DNA of 64,000 nucleotides, taken from Thuidium tamariscinum. Taxonomy: Eukaryota > Streptophyta > Bryopsida > Hypnales > Thuidiaceae. A program made the translations under genes and the position numbers. The notes beneath the pieces are model-generated. The model had not been told where the DNA came from and did no database searches. It saw nothing but the letters and a program-made list of their open reading frames with translations. How positions within the stretch are numbered: position 1 is the stretch's first letter; each line of letters opens with the position of its first letter. The DNA is taken from positions 5,339,001 to 5,403,000 of the forward strand of contig OX344754.2 in assembly GCA_947034885.2 (NCBI GenBank). The letters are read 5' to 3'. Of the stretch, positions 1 through 12,766 are shown piece by piece.

Positions 1-395
1 AAAAATTCAGTTTTTGTGTCTTTAAAAGCCAGGAAGAAGGCTCATGCCCCTTCCAATCTTCTTTTCTCATTTTTCATCCAATTTGATGCCTCGTTCATCC
101 ATGTCTGCAGCTCATTCATCCTTTTGGCACCTTTTGAAATTTCCCATCCATCTACGCGGTTTTCATCCATTTGGTACTTCATCCATCCAAACTACCCCAT
201 TTACACTGCACAAAGACTAAAAGCTACTTTTTGCTTTTCTACACACTTTTGCTCTAAATTTGTCTTCCTATTTTTTTTTAATTTAAAAATGGAAAAGTGA
301 ATTTATTCATTTTTTTTTAACCCTAATTTTTTCTTTTCTAAATTTAATACTTCTTTTAATTATTTAAAATCGTATTTACATGAAAATAGGCTTTC

Positions 396-693
396 CCCAG
401 GGAGGATACTTCTTGTATATTTGGGGGATCCACGTGCGGCGGTGGGGTATTTTTAGGGGGGCTATCAATTACCTGTAATCATTACTTGGCAACATTAAAA
501 GAGCCCCTATTTTACCATAAAGCGGAAAAATCAGCCATATTATCATCCCTATTTTATTTTTAAAACACTTTGCCTTTTTAATGTCCCCTATTTTATATGT
601 AAATTTTTTATAAATTTTACCTAAGATTATTTAAATGTACCCTATATTCCGCTGCACGTAGGTTATTAAAAAACGGGAAGTGTCTTCCCCTAG
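396..693. mobile_element. 298-bp non-autonomous TIR element nested in the left arm
   Basis: The left arm is interrupted relative to the right arm exactly here. The flanks repeat AGGCTTTC (388-395 and 694-701), an 8-bp target-site duplication, and the uninterrupted right arm (near 1908-1925) has the site once. Ends are imperfect inverted repeats (CCAGGGAGGATACTTC against CTAGGGGAAGACACTTC). An 8-bp duplication fits hAT-type integration. There is no coding capacity. Confidence 0.75.
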
Positions 694-806
694 AGGCTTT
701 CTATTTTATTATATATTTTGGGGTATTAGGGTATTTTGTTATTGGTTTTATCACAATATATTGATAGACATTCCCTATTCTTATACTTTTGCAAGATGTT
801 GACTAC

Positions 807-1106
807 TCAAAGGCAAAATGTTTTAGTATCATCAGTCTTATGTCTTGCTATGAAGTCTTTTCCTTCTTTTCTTTTAAAAAGTAGGGTAAATGATTCCACC
901 TCAGCATTAGTCCAATTGTGTTTGTTGTCATCTTCTTCGATCTTCAAGTGTTTGGATTTCCCCTTCTTTTGACGCTTCTTTAGTTCCACTGGAAGAATCT
1001 CACAATCCTCATCGACCTTCTCATTGAACCTGTCCTCATCAACCCTTCTCTCATCATCTGCGAAATTGGAGTTTTCAAAGTAGCCCAAATCATGGAAACT
1101 CTCCAT
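807..1106 (-). pseudogene. Myb/SANT-like ORF fragment, left arm copy
   Basis: A 99-codon ORF starting at the ATG ending at 1106. It is acidic and lysine-rich, with a bipartite basic patch (KKRQKKGKSKH) followed by a Trp-containing segment (HNWTNAEVESFTLLF) that looks like the first helix of a Myb/SANT or trihelix DNA-binding domain. It stops before the domain is complete. It is the mirror image of the ORF at 1504-1803, differing at a few residues (R/C, N/D). It is probably a relic of a transposase accessory or DNA-binding ORF; no function is claimed. Confidence 0.4.
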
Positions 1107-1503
1107 CTTCTCTGAGCACCCTAAATCCCACAACCATAAGCAGGAAAAAAACCAATCGAACCCTTGGCAGCGCTTGTAGTATAGAAATATTATAAAGTAA
1201 TGTATATTTACATTTTTTTTAGTAAATACATTAAAAAAAAATTTGAATAGAAAAAGTATAGAAAAGCTAAAAGCTACTTTTTGATATAAAAGCTACAAAG
1301 ACTAAAAGCTACTTTTTGCTTTTCTACACACTTTTACATACTTTTTCTATACTTTTTCTATTCGAAAATTTATTTTTTATGTATTTACTAAAAAAAATGT
1401 AAATATACATTACTTTATAATATTTCTATACTACAGGCACTGCCAAGGGTTTGATTGTTTTCTTTCCTGCTTATGGTTGTGGGATTTAGGGTGCTCAGAG
1501 AAG

Positions 1504-1803
1504 ATGGAGAGTTTCCATGATTTGGGCTACTTTGAAAACTCCAATTTCGCAGATGATGAGAGAAGGGTTGATGAGGACAGGTTCAATGAGAAGGTCGATG
1601 AGGATTGTGAGATTCTTCCGGTGGAACTAAAGAAGTGTCAAAAGAAGGGGAAATCCAAACACTTGAAGATCGAAGAAGATGACAACAAACACAATTGGAC
1701 TGATGCTGAGGTGGAATCATTTACCCTACTTTTTAAAAGAAAAGAAGGAAAAGACTTCATAGCAAGACATAAGACTGATGATACTAAAACATTTTGCCTT
1801 TGA
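1504..1803 (+). pseudogene. Myb/SANT-like ORF fragment, right arm copy
   Basis: Inverted twin of the ORF at 807-1106 (start chosen at ATG 1504). Directly after the stop, another frame continues with VVNIMQKYKNRE, so the original domain may continue across a frameshift or splice. A decayed piece of the same sequence is seen at about 16620-16700 inside another element, which supports a transposon origin rather than a host gene. Confidence 0.4.
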
Positions 1804-2433
1804 GTAGTCAACATCATGCAAAAGTATAAGAATAGGGAATGTCTATCAATATATTGTGATAAAACCAATAACAAAATACCCTAATACCCCAAAATATATA
1901 ATAAAATAGAAAGCCTACTTTCATATAAATATGATTTTAAATAATTAAAAGAAGTATTAAATTTAGAAAAGAAAAAATTAGGGTTAAAAAATAAATGAAT
2001 AAATTCACTTTTCCATTTTTAAGTTTAAAAAGAATAGAAAGACAAATTTAGAGCAAAAGTAAAAATAAAAAATTCTTTCATATTTTTAAAAATGAATTAA
2101 ACAAGAACAAAAAAGAAAAAAGAAAAAAAAATTTACCTTGATTTTTAAAAGAAAAGAAGGAAAAAATACATAAACATGTATGATTATATATATTTTTTAA
2201 ATGAAAAGAAGAAAGCAATACATAAACATATATGTTTGTATTTTTTTACATTGAACATTAAGAAAAATTCGACCCCAAGGGAATTGGAAATCCAACCCAA
2301 GAATCAGGCCCTACAATCAGGCCCCAAGGGTTTATATTGACTAGGGCCGGATGGGAAAATTGGAGCCAGATTGAAGGCAAATCCGGCCGACCTTCCATCC
2401 GGCCCCAGGCCCAATATAAACCGGCCCTAATAA

Positions 2434-3035
2434 ATAAATAAAATTGTGGTCACATAATACTACATTTCCACTCTGATCACTTCATATTAAATCTTAAAAT
2501 ACTACAAATAGAAATTGCACTTTTCTTCTCACATTGACCATAAGAACAATTTCTGAAATACATGTTTCTTTAAAACGCAAAAAATAAGAAAAAAGTAGAA
2601 TGTGCAATGTGGAACCTCTCTTGAGCCACAGAATACAGAATTCTGCCATTAAAAGGTGCAGTGGTGCACTGGAACATCATATGTGTCTGCACCGTTCTCC
2701 CTCACAACCCAACACAGGTTATTCTGCTTCCATGGGGCCAATTGGTGCATGGAACATGATGGCCTTATAGCTAAAAGACTACATAAATGATTCATGGATA
2801 ACATGATTATACAGCTTACAACATATGTTTCCTATCTCAGCCTACAAATACTTGTGAGAAACTTCGAACCTACTTTCAACTTCCCGTCGCCACAGCAGAA
2901 CCTGTGGTCTAACAATCAACTAACTAAACAGAGTGCCTGTCAGGATAAAAAGAATCATAAAAGAAAACTCGATGTGAATTACTAAAGAAACTACGCCATG
3001 CTACTAGCCTCTTGGCACCCCACCCCTACCCTCAC
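2434..3035. other. Intergenic; 3' flank of the GMPPA gene
   Basis: AT-rich sequence between the fold-back element and the stop codon of the minus-strand GMPPA gene. The last few hundred bases should hold its 3' UTR. No other gene recognised. Confidence 0.5.
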
Positions 3036-6000
3036 TTATAAGATGATCTCATCTTGAACGCTGACGTTGAGTGTCTTATGAGGTAGGACAATGCAATTAA
3101 CAACCACCACCTCATCCTCAACTGCAACATCTTCTCCTGCAATAAATTTTTTAAAAAGAAAGATAAAAGTCAGAAACTAGGGACGAGGCTAATTTAGCTT
3201 GCGCTGCTAGTCTGCTACTAGAGAAAGCAAAATTGATACCGTTAGATAGCAAATAAGTTCCGTGTGCATTACTGGACAAAATGTTGAGAGACAGTTCTGC
3301 ATTGAGAATGGAGAAGAAAAACTAACCAAGGATGGTGATGCCCAACTTGGCATTGTAATCACCTCCTCCCTGCATCGAACAATGGAATGATCAAACATGT
3401 TAGTGTCAAAATCGTCCAAATGGATTACGTGCGAAGTAGATGGTGAAAGCATCGGTACCAATAACAACATTTCCCTTACGTTCTTACAAGAAAAAATATA
3501 TCGAAACTAGTAATATCAAGATGAAACTTTCTAAGATAAAAATTGAAGCTTGCCTGAACTCGAGCCCATCTTCCCAGTGAAGACTTCCAGCCAACTATTG
3601 AGTGCATAACAACAGCATTTTCCTGGAATGTTTCCCACAAATCCGGTCAGGGGGCAAAGAGATATGCAACGAGCGAGAGAGAACATGCACATAAAACAAG
3701 CCACGAAATCTCACTTGACCATGAAATAACCATCAAATAAGACTTTCACGACAAGAAATGGAACACTTTTCTACAAGAATATGACCTTCGATAATCACTA
3801 ACATTATCTCATTTTTTGAACGTATGATCACATATCAATTCTGACACAAAACTTCAACAAAAACGATATGAAAGAGCTTCAAGGCAGAAAACTACAAACC
3901 TTGATTTCAACATTATCAAGGATAATACACCCTATGAGCCGAGCACCAGGGCCAACACGAGCATTGGCCGATATTGAGACATTAGGCCCTAGCTGCTCCC
4001 CCATCCATGAAAGCGATTTCAAAATCGATTAGAAGACATGTAATAAAGACAGGAGCTAGACACGAGAGAATCAGCCAACCTTCAGCAATGATTGAGAAAC
4101 AGTACGGGCATCAACAAACACCGGAAAATAAACAGAATACAAGAAGTTATTAATATAAGTAACTTGTAGCCTTTTTGACGTACACATTGACACATATACA
4201 ATGTCAAGAAAGAAGTGCAAGAGAGACTTTACCTTGGCAGTTGGATGAACTTTGGCAGACCTATGAATAAAAACATCTCCAACAATTGTAGGCGACCTTT
4301 TACCATCTCCAGAAGCCAAAAGCTCAGGCATCGTGATCCTGTACTGAGCTAAGTATAGTGACGAGCACCGGAGAGACATTCTGCAAAGAATTCCTCTCAT
4401 CAATATTCTCATAAAAACAACAACGAATCAAAAGACGACAAACCGCAAATACCTTAACCGTCACATCAGCTAGAAAACTACTTGATTTCAACACAATCGT
4501 ATACATTGCATGAATATTTATGAATATCAAACGAAACTCTCGAACAGGTAAAACCGAAATCAGAAATTCTCCCAAAAATCTGGGAATTAAACTCACCCTG
4601 GTGTTTTAATCTGCTCCCAGAAATCAATTGTTTCGAAAGTGTAGAGCTTCTTTTTGCCAGCAAGTGGAGTGAGAATATCCTGATCAAGCCTCACAAAATC
4701 AGCTTGCATTGCCCTGAGACATTCGCACCATTTGATGTCATGAGAATTCTTCCAGAACACGAGTCAGCATCTATTAGTATGAAGACAACTAGGTAAGCCC
4801 CAGCAAAATACTTTCCTAATTATATCTATAATTTTCAAGTCTATGCCACAACAAGGACAGGCACAATCCAAGGAGAACAGTCTCATTTCAGCCCGTACCA
4901 ACTAACAGAGCACCAGCATTTTCATCAAATCACCCAAAGAAACTTGGATATTACCTGCTGTTAGTTGCAATGTGAAGCGCTTCAAAGCTTGACATGCGAC
5001 GTAAACTGACTGCAAGCATAATTTCAAATTTCATTTCATTTTTAAAACAGGACACATTTTAAGGACACATTTTCCAACACATGGTAAATATGTACAGCAA
5101 GAGAGTCTTCACATAGTAAACCTTCAAACAAGCTGTCAAGCATGCTGTTAGAGCTGGGTACAAAAAACATGATCAAGTTCAATCTCAATGTCTGTTAGAA
5201 GACATTGAGTTCGATCAAATGCGCATCATAACTAGAATCTCCTTGAGAACCGAAACATCATTGATAACACTCAGATACAAGTAAGGAACGTTTGAACGCA
5301 TGAGGTGAGGAGAACCGAAGTGGATACAGAAAGAACCAAAGAGCTCACATCTTTCATGTTTGCTGGAAGAAACATCCTTGATGGCTTGGAAAATTTCTGG
5401 TGTGAAAATATAGACTCCACAATTGATAAAGTCACTCACCTGCGAAACTACCACAATGTCAAGAAAATCATGTGATGCTTTGTCAAGCCTCCTTATTTCC
5501 TGAACTATCCAATTCCTGAACTACTCCATTCAAGACCTAGATGGTTTTTCAATTTACAATACAGTTAAGAGAAAATATCAAAAGTGGCCATTTTGCAAAA
5601 GAAAACAAAGCATTCTTCGAGAGAGATCCTCACAACCAAGGGATCCAGATAAGTAAGCACAAATGTATCCCAAGGATCGGATGAAGGTTCAAAGCTTACA
5701 AAGGTCTCTGGCTTCTCTGCATAGTGAAGTAGCTCGCCTGTTTGGGGATCTGCCACCAATTCACCAAATTCACTTGCAACTTCTTTAGACACCTGCAGTC
5801 CACGAATGTCCTCAAAAAAGTCAATAAAATTTCATCATTCTATTTTAACCACGTCGAAAACATGCAACTGAAAATCCAGAAAAAACTGAACACTGAGCAG
5901 AGCTTCAGATGTTGAAGTCTAGACAGAAATATGAAGCACATATGAGGATGACAGGCGACAAGATTATTACCCTCTTGACTAACAGCGTGCCAATACCCGC

Positions 6001-8189
6001 ATGCTTTCTGTGAGCCGCTGCAGACACATATGAGGCCACATCAATGAATAAGCCACGTCGTCCAATTTCCAAAAGATTGCTCACAGGTTGTTCATGTAAG
6101 AGCAGACAGACATTCAACAGAAGGGTGACAAAAGGCCCTCTCAAGAAACTGAGAAATATCCACAACGCAACAGTTCTCAGCACAAGATATTGCAGGTCAG
6201 TAAATGCTGTAATGATGGAAAGCTTCCCACTTGCGAACAGGCGCAACTCGAATACATCCGCAAACACTCACGTTAAAGTAAATGCGTCAGAACATTACAA
6301 GAGCTAATGCTAACCATCAAAGCACACAATCAGAGAGGGTCCAGTGGAACAAAATACTGACTGCCAAAAGATTGATCAAAATCAAAGGTAAATTTGAGAT
6401 CAGTAAGCATACCAAGCATTGCAGTCAAAGGAAAACTGCAGCATACATCACAGTTCAGCACAACAATATCAGTCTGCACAAAGCAAGGTCGGAATCCGAA
6501 TTAGTACTGTAATGGCAGGAACTGTCGAATTCAATCAAATTAATCTTTCCAAGTGTCACTAATTTTCAAGAAATATAAGCTCGTCAACCTTGTAGATAGC
6601 AGGGTTCGTCATGGCCCTAAAAGAAGGGCGTCAAATGATTCCCGTTTAGTATATTAATTGAGAAAGATGGTGAAACTAAAACATATCGCACATGTTTACG
6701 TAAGGAACTATGCAGTAACCTAATTAGACGAACCGCTAACGCACTTGGTGGTAAGGGCTTACAGGGTCATCATCCATGAGCAGGTCCTGGAACTTGTAAA
6801 GACCACCAGCAGATCCATGAGGCTTGTCTTCCCGCAAGTACCTGCGGTCATCTTCAATTGCTAAGTTGAAACAAACCAAGCGTAAATGGATTACTGAAAC
6901 ACTACACAAATGAAAGGCATTGACCTTTCAATCAAAAAGCTTCCAGCGTTAGCTCACCTCACGGGAACCTTGATCTCGTTTGAAAGTGCAGAGATGTAAA
7001 GGGAAAATTCTTTTTCTTCATAAAAGCCAATGAGATAAACCTGTGTTAAGTCTGGAATCTGCAACCAGCCAACGACTTTACTCAGACGCTCGCCTACTTC
7101 TAAAATTGAAACGACATCACTGTGGACTACTTATTCATCCAGCATCAGGCTTGTTGAGGTTCATAGTTTGGATGCAAAAGCCAGAAATCATCGAGACAAA
7201 ATCTACTTGCTTTAGCATTGCAGCTGCTCATCCGGACCCTTACATAGAACTCAAACTGTATCAGAGTTAAGCATATTCATCAGACGTCATTTGTTTTGGC
7301 CACAAACGTCACTAAAGATAAAAAGCAAACCTTTTTGCAAGCAAGAATTGGATGGTGGACCATGGGCTGGCCCGCCAAGGGGAACAAAGGTTTCGCCAAA
7401 TTGAAAGAGAGAGGCCGAAAACGAGTACCTAGACATCGCACAAAACAAATGCAGATCATCAAACATATCAGCCAGGAGAAAAACATTCGAAATTCGATCA
7501 ATTATGTACGATTCTCCTATAGTACACAATATAAGTCAACATTGCAATTTCCGCTGCTAATGTCACACCACTTCAAAACAGCAATATCACGCTTGTGACT
7601 TGTGCGCTCGTCTGCGCAGCAGAAAGATCAGTTCAAAGAGAACCGTCACAACTCAGTGGTAGCGCAATCACTATAAGTAAAATATCTGTCTTAGCTTCCT
7701 CCGAGATCAATTAGCTTCCAGTTGTAGACAAAATCGTTTACATTCTGAAAACGAAGTACGTTTTCTAGAGAATTGTATTCTTAATGCAAATCCCGAAGCT
7801 GGACGAAAACACTTCGGAAGTCGATCTACATGAAAAAAAGCTTCATTCGTGATTAATTTCGTTCAATGATTTAGTCTAAAATCTGCTTACCAATAGAATC
7901 ATGTTCACAAGCTCAAAATAAAGCCAAGTGAGGTACGATTCTTAGCGAACTGTATTCTTAGTGCAAATCACGCACAGCCTTCGAAAGACGATCTGCACGG
8001 GGGAAAACGAAAACGAAAACAACACAAAAAAACGCTACTTTCTTGATCAAATTCGTTTGATCTGAATCTGAAGAAGTCATTGCAATCAATTAGACTTCTG
8101 ATAAGAAAAAAACCTTTCGTCGGGCCTCCCATCAAGATGACGGCCACGGTCCTCTTGTGCGAGCTGATCATCTCCGGTGAGCTCTCCAT
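3036..8189 (-). CDS. GDP-mannose pyrophosphorylase-like, GMPPA/KONJAC type
   Basis: Fifteen exons keep one frame and give 423 aa, the usual length: 8189-8114, 7428-7331, 7058-6958, 6841-6763, 6473-6413, 6017-5971, 5792-5700, 5439-5349, 5009-4955, 4713-4597, 4380-4233, 3992-3900, 3622-3554, 3369-3327, 3136-3036. The nucleotidyltransferase signature [13 protein letters not shown] is at residues 21-33, [14 protein letters not shown] follows, [12 protein letters not shown] marks the metal/sugar region, and the C-terminal third is a left-handed beta-helix ([32 protein letters not shown]) ending in DEIIL. In Arabidopsis this subfamily (KONJAC1/2) supports cytosolic GDP-mannose supply for glucomannan by stimulating the catalytic GMPP; animal GMPPA is regulatory. 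The regulatory role here is inferred from family. The intron after exon 13 starts with GC instead of GT. Gene appears intact. Confidence 0.95.
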
Positions 8190-9060
8190 TATCAACCCTC
8201 TTCGTCTAAGGCGAATGCAGCGCCAGAAATCCCTCACACCGTCTTCGCGCAAGATCAAACCTCAAAATCGCCGCAACACCGCAATTCCTTCCAATGCAAG
8301 AAGCGCGCACCAAAAAAATAGAGCGGAGAGAATCAAAAAAAGAAAATACGCAAGTCAATCTCTCACCAACCTCCCACAGATCGGATTCCTTTTCCACGAC
8401 TTCGTCTCTACGACCGTCTCGAATCTCCAGGAAACACGCAACCAAGTCAGATTGCGCTCCAACTAAAATCCAAAAAGCAGATCTCGCGCAATACAAGTCG
8501 AAATACAGCTCCAAGTCACTTGTTCGACGAGATTCACATTCACTCCACGAAATTCCCCCGTGCGCAACGCACCACAACCCGAAAAGACACTCAACGACAC
8601 AACAAATTTCCGAAGCACCACGCCATCCCACAACCAGATCGACACAACCCTCTTTTGCTTTTGTCCTCCACAGCCATAGCCACCGAACACCACCAAGCTC
8701 TTCCAATCAATCTAACATCTACCCCTCATCTACATCTCTTAAATTCCAAAATCTTCCTTTTCCCAAAAAATTAACAAATCTACTCATATCCGAGATTCCC
8801 TGCAGTAAACCCCACGCACAAGGTTACTATCTGAACCAAAGTAACAGCAGGAGCGACGTGGCAACGTGACGAATATCTTCGAATTCGACCTGATTCCTTA
8901 AATCTACAGAAAGTGATAGATTTTCGGGTTCCGGCGATTCCGTCCGTCTCCGAGCTTGGGGTGCCGCTAAAATTAGCCGCAGCGACGACTCTGCCAGTTC
9001 GACATCGACGGCGGCAAGTCTTGAGTGGGATCGAACTGCCGAATTGAACTGGCCAACGTA
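8190..9060 (-). promoter_or_regulatory. 5' UTR and promoter region of the GMPPA gene
   Basis: Sequence upstream of the GMPPA ATG is less AT-rich than the rest of the gap, with CT/AC-rich stretches typical of plant leaders. Several overlapping ORFs occur on both strands, but none has recognisable protein content. No TATA box could be assigned with confidence. Confidence 0.4.
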
Positions 9061-9198
9061 ACTGGGTCAGTCAGGTCGGGTTTAAACTAGGGTCCAAGAC
9101 CAAGAAACTTTGGAAATTGAACAATCCTACTGGTCCAGAGTGTGGACCCCACTGATTGAGAGCAGATAATCCTATTGATTGTGTGTTTTACTAGATCT

Positions 9199-9484
9199 AA
9201 GGGAGAGGCACCCAATGGCATCCCTATACCCAATGCCGTCCTTTTCTAAATCAGTCATTCATTCTAGAACAAAAATGTAGCGGGAGTGTAGACTGCTTAT
9301 TGTTTTAGGTCAAAAGAAATAAGCCATGTACTCCCTACCTACATTTATAGAGAAATTTAGCACTTTACAACTCAAGATTGGATGAAGGAACAAGTTCTAA
9401 ATACTTACTTGAAGCCTAAAATGATTGTGTGCTGTAGAAACGGACGGCATTGGGTACAACGACGCCATTGGGTGCTTCTCCCTT
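9199..9484. mobile_element. 286-bp MITE with about 48-bp TIRs
   Basis: The ends are inverted copies starting AAGGGAGARGCACCCAATGG and including a second CCCAATGCCGTCC block. The interior is non-coding. No clear target-site duplication, so the superfamily is not assigned. Confidence 0.65.
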
Positions 9485-10069
9485 GAGGGTAACTTAGTTT
9501 TGGATCTTAGTTTTGGGACCCCATAACATTCAGTAGCACATTGTGGTTCTGCCTTTTCTCTACAATGAAGGATGTGGCATATTCTACACCCAACAATCTC
9601 TCCATCCTCCAAATGTTCACTTACTTCAATAGTTACTGATGAAACACTTCTCAGATGTCGAATATTCCACACCCTCCTCAAAGCACCCAATCTACTGAAT
9701 GTTATGCCAGCCTAAATCCAGCCTCACCAATTTTGACATGACCAATTGATTGGATTGTTGGCCATTATTTTTTAAGGTGGTTGATTTTTATTGAATTCCC
9801 AACATGGCCGGGTATATGCTTTGGTCAGATCCCCATTCCCCAAGGGATCGATCGTCGATCAATGCTGTGGTCAGGAGTCAGTAGTACTGGGGAGTACGGG
9901 CTTGAGTGAAGAGCTCTGAGGAAACTCTGCCAGAGGCCGCACTGATCGAGCCACCGACGGAACACCACGCTCTCTGACTCTCTGAGTTTATGACATGGAG
10001 CAGCAACAAAGAAGCCACTGTCTGATGGAGGCTATAGGAGAGAGCTCTAAAATCGAGCGGGCATTTTCA

Positions 10070-10740
10070 ACCATCCAGTAGGGGCTCTGAAATGGACATG
10101 TGAACTTTGGGAAAAAAAACTCTGGATTAATCTGGATTACAATGGAGCTTGATGACATTTGTTTTAACTTCTTCGATGAATGGTTTAAGAACCACAATTG
10201 GTTCATTCTTAACTAAGTGGCTAGGTGTCTACTAATATAATTCAAATTAGAGTATTACAAAATCTGAGATAATGATTAAATCAAGCATTCATTTTAGATT
10301 TTGAAAGGGACACTTTTAGAAACCATTTCAATTACTTTACACATGTTGCAATGCTAGTTTTGGAATAAGGATTGATTTTTTTTCAAACTATGCATGAATG
10401 GCCTATGATCACATATATAGGGACCTATAATAGACTATGTTTGAAAATTCATAACTAATTCAATAATGCTTCAAAAAATATGAAACGACTTGTGTTAAAT
10501 TCCTCATCTATTTTTTTGTCACTGAAAAATAAACTAAAAATATTTCCATATCAGGAGATACACGAAAAAGGCACATCAGTGCTTAGATGCTCTCTTTTTG
10601 AGCCTCTTACTATATTGGTATTTGTGTGCAATGGGAAGTGGATTGGGGCAATGCACTCAACAAGAGAGCATCGAGGAAGAGCTCGAGGAGGAGGTGTAAG
10701 GTAGGAGGTTCAAAAGCGACCATCTAGGCGCTGAAGCTTA
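10070..10740. repeat. Dispersed repeat, copy 1 (related to 45605-46190)
   Basis: It shares many stretches with 45605-46190 in the same orientation (for example GGCTCTGAAATGGA at the start and GAGCCTCTTAC near the end). The segment at about 10575-10615 recurs inverted near 10690-10735, and sequence out to about 10870 looks like an inverted partner of 10440-10600. This suggests a fold-back element. No coding capacity. Confidence 0.5.
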
Positions 10741-11613
10741 ATTTTGGAGGGAAAACATCTTGAAATATTTTTCAATAAATGTTGTTTGAAAGAGAAGAGG
10801 AAATGACATCCAACTCAAGTTGTTTCATATTTTTTGGAGCTTTGTGGAATTAGTTATGAAATTTGAAGTTGAAAGCCATAGGGCTCTAAAAGTAACCACC
10901 TCCTAGAATGTACACAATTTGTACATTTTGGGATATTGCAGAAAGAGAATTGTACCTTTGGGCCATGTTTGGTTCTAAATGCCATGTCGGAGTTTGAGCC
11001 TCCTACCTTATTTCTTTCCGCAATTCCCGACAACAAGGACATTGCAAGACGCAAACTACAACCAAGAAATTAATAGAATAGGATGAACATTTGCGATGGA
11101 AATGGAATGTTGCTTTGAAAAAGCTGGAATGCTTGATTGTATAACTTAGACAAAAACATGTGATTGAACATTATGACATAAATGCAACTTGGAACTTCTC
11201 TACATAGAATGATCGGGTGATTACTTGCGAGTGGTTCATAGATTCATTATGCACAAGAGATGATTGATGGGTGGTGCAACAAGGACATTGCCAAATGGAA
11301 ATTATTGCCAAAAAATGAACATTATAGGATGAATATTGAGGATGGAAATTGGATGTTGCATGAAGAAGCTGTAATGCCCCCAAACGTGTAATTGGACATT
11401 ATTTATAGCATGATTGTGGACCAAAACCCGCCCACAAAACAAACGGGCAATTTCTTGAGAGTGGTTTATGGATATGTTAAGTAGAGGAGATGATTGATAG
11501 CTCGTGCAATCTCTAGTGTCACTTGGTGAAGAAGGCATATGATTTGAAAGGGAAATTCAACACAAAAATACAGAGTGATTTTAGAAGAAAATTGTTCTAG
11601 GGTGGTGCCTTTA

Positions 11614-11886
11614 AGGTGGGTAGACCTAAAAACGCCACTTTTTGGTACTGTGCCTAGTTACTATTATTGGTCTATTCAAATTTTCATATAGTCTTCTTGG
11701 CAAGTGAAAGCACGTTCCAATGTACCAAAAAACGCAGCATTTGGATAGAGTATGCAAAAGTTATTAAGATTCAATGTGTGTTTCTAAAAAGCGCTCCAGC
11801 CAAATAAGTACATAACGGAATTCAAAAATGCACATCAACTATAAATGGCACTTTTAGGTGAGGTGCACTTTCGGGTGTACCCACCT
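11614..11886. mobile_element. 273-bp MITE, TA target site (copy 1)
   Basis: TIRs begin AGGTGGGTA and the element is flanked by TA on both sides, as expected for Tc1/mariner-type insertion. A second element of exactly the same length with the same termini lies at 42287-42559. Confidence 0.75.
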
Positions 11887-12318
11887 TACTGGAAGTAAAC
11901 ACCCTAAGGTTGCCGTACACGACTACACGCCCTGAGGGGCTTTGTGAGAGGAAGAAAGGAAATACCAAAGGCAGGAGTGAACAAAACTAAGAGCGTAGAA
12001 GGAAGGGGCCTGGGGCTTGAGTGAAGGAGGCAAAGGAGGGAACAGACGGGCGACACAGGGAAGCCCCAAGACTGAACAATCGGGGTGAACTGGCCCCCTC
12101 ACTCAGCCACTCCAAGTAATTTCAGGGGTGCAAGTAAAGCAAAAAAAACTCTAGTTTGTGCTTATCTAATTTACCTTGGCCCCTCTACCTGGATAGTTAG
12201 GGGCCTCTAATCACAAATATGAATTCAGAATTTGCAAAAAAAAATTTGCAAAAAATAAAAAGTTCTAGTGTTTTCCCAAGTGGCCGAGCGAGGGGTCAAC
12301 TCACCCCGGGCAGGCTGA

Positions 12319-12457
12319 GGGGTGTTTCACACTATGGCCGTCCAAGTCGAGAGGCCATGGTTTTCTCAAATGTGATTGGTGAAAATCATGGTTTCTAAAA
12401 TCTGATTGGTGGAATCAACGGCCTCTCAACTTGGACAGCCGTAATGTGAAACACCCC
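12319..12457. mobile_element. 139-bp MITE with TGA target duplication
   Basis: TIRs of about 45 bp begin GGGGTGTTTCACAYTAYGGC, with direct TGA flanks at 12316-12318 and 12458-12460. A 3-bp duplication and short length fit PIF/Harbinger (Tourist-like) MITEs. Non-coding. Confidence 0.7.
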
Positions 12458-12766
12458 TGAACCCAACCAAAAGGAGCCAAATACGGAGTATTTTTGTTGG
12501 GATGTAAAGCTTAGAATGCCTTCAGATTGTGCAAGTTTGCAGAGAAGCTGATGTGACATGAAAGCAATTTGTGAAGGTACCTGCAGTGTAGGTGAAGAAG
12601 GGAGCGACATCTGAAAGTGCCATTGAATCAGTAGGTCATGAATGATTTTGTGGAGAAATTTATTCACCAATGAGTAGTAGTGGGGTTGTCCTTGGGAGTG
12701 GTTCACATTAACTTTCAATTGTTGCTGGTAGTGGTGTTATTTCTAGAAGGATGTTGCAAACAGTAA

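Larger units (their letters stand above)
230..2433. mobile_element. Fold-back DNA element with duplicated inverted arms
   Basis: Sequence from about 1320 to 2070 is the reverse complement of about 230-1300, broken only by the insertion at 396-693, so the region is a near-perfect long palindrome centred near 1310. Both arms carry the same 99-codon ORF. Beyond 2070 the right arm runs into a GGCC-rich stretch ending near 2433 with a terminus related to the element at 16010-17093 (TIR core GGTTTATATT). No matching left terminus is visible, so the left end is rearranged or lies outside the window. A roughly 45-bp sequence near 206-250 recurs at about 1295-1340, marking the rearrangement junction. 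Confidence 0.7.

Noticed and set aside
4071-4140. Extra GMPPA exon reading [14 protein letters not shown]
   Set aside because: The exons on either side join in phase and match the family without it.
7296-7598. 100-codon plus-strand ORF
   Set aside because: It is antisense to GMPPA exon 2 and adjoining introns.
8206-8869. Overlapping ORFs of 166 and 191 codons on opposite strands
   Set aside because: They lie in the leader/promoter of the GMPPA gene and have no recognisable domain.
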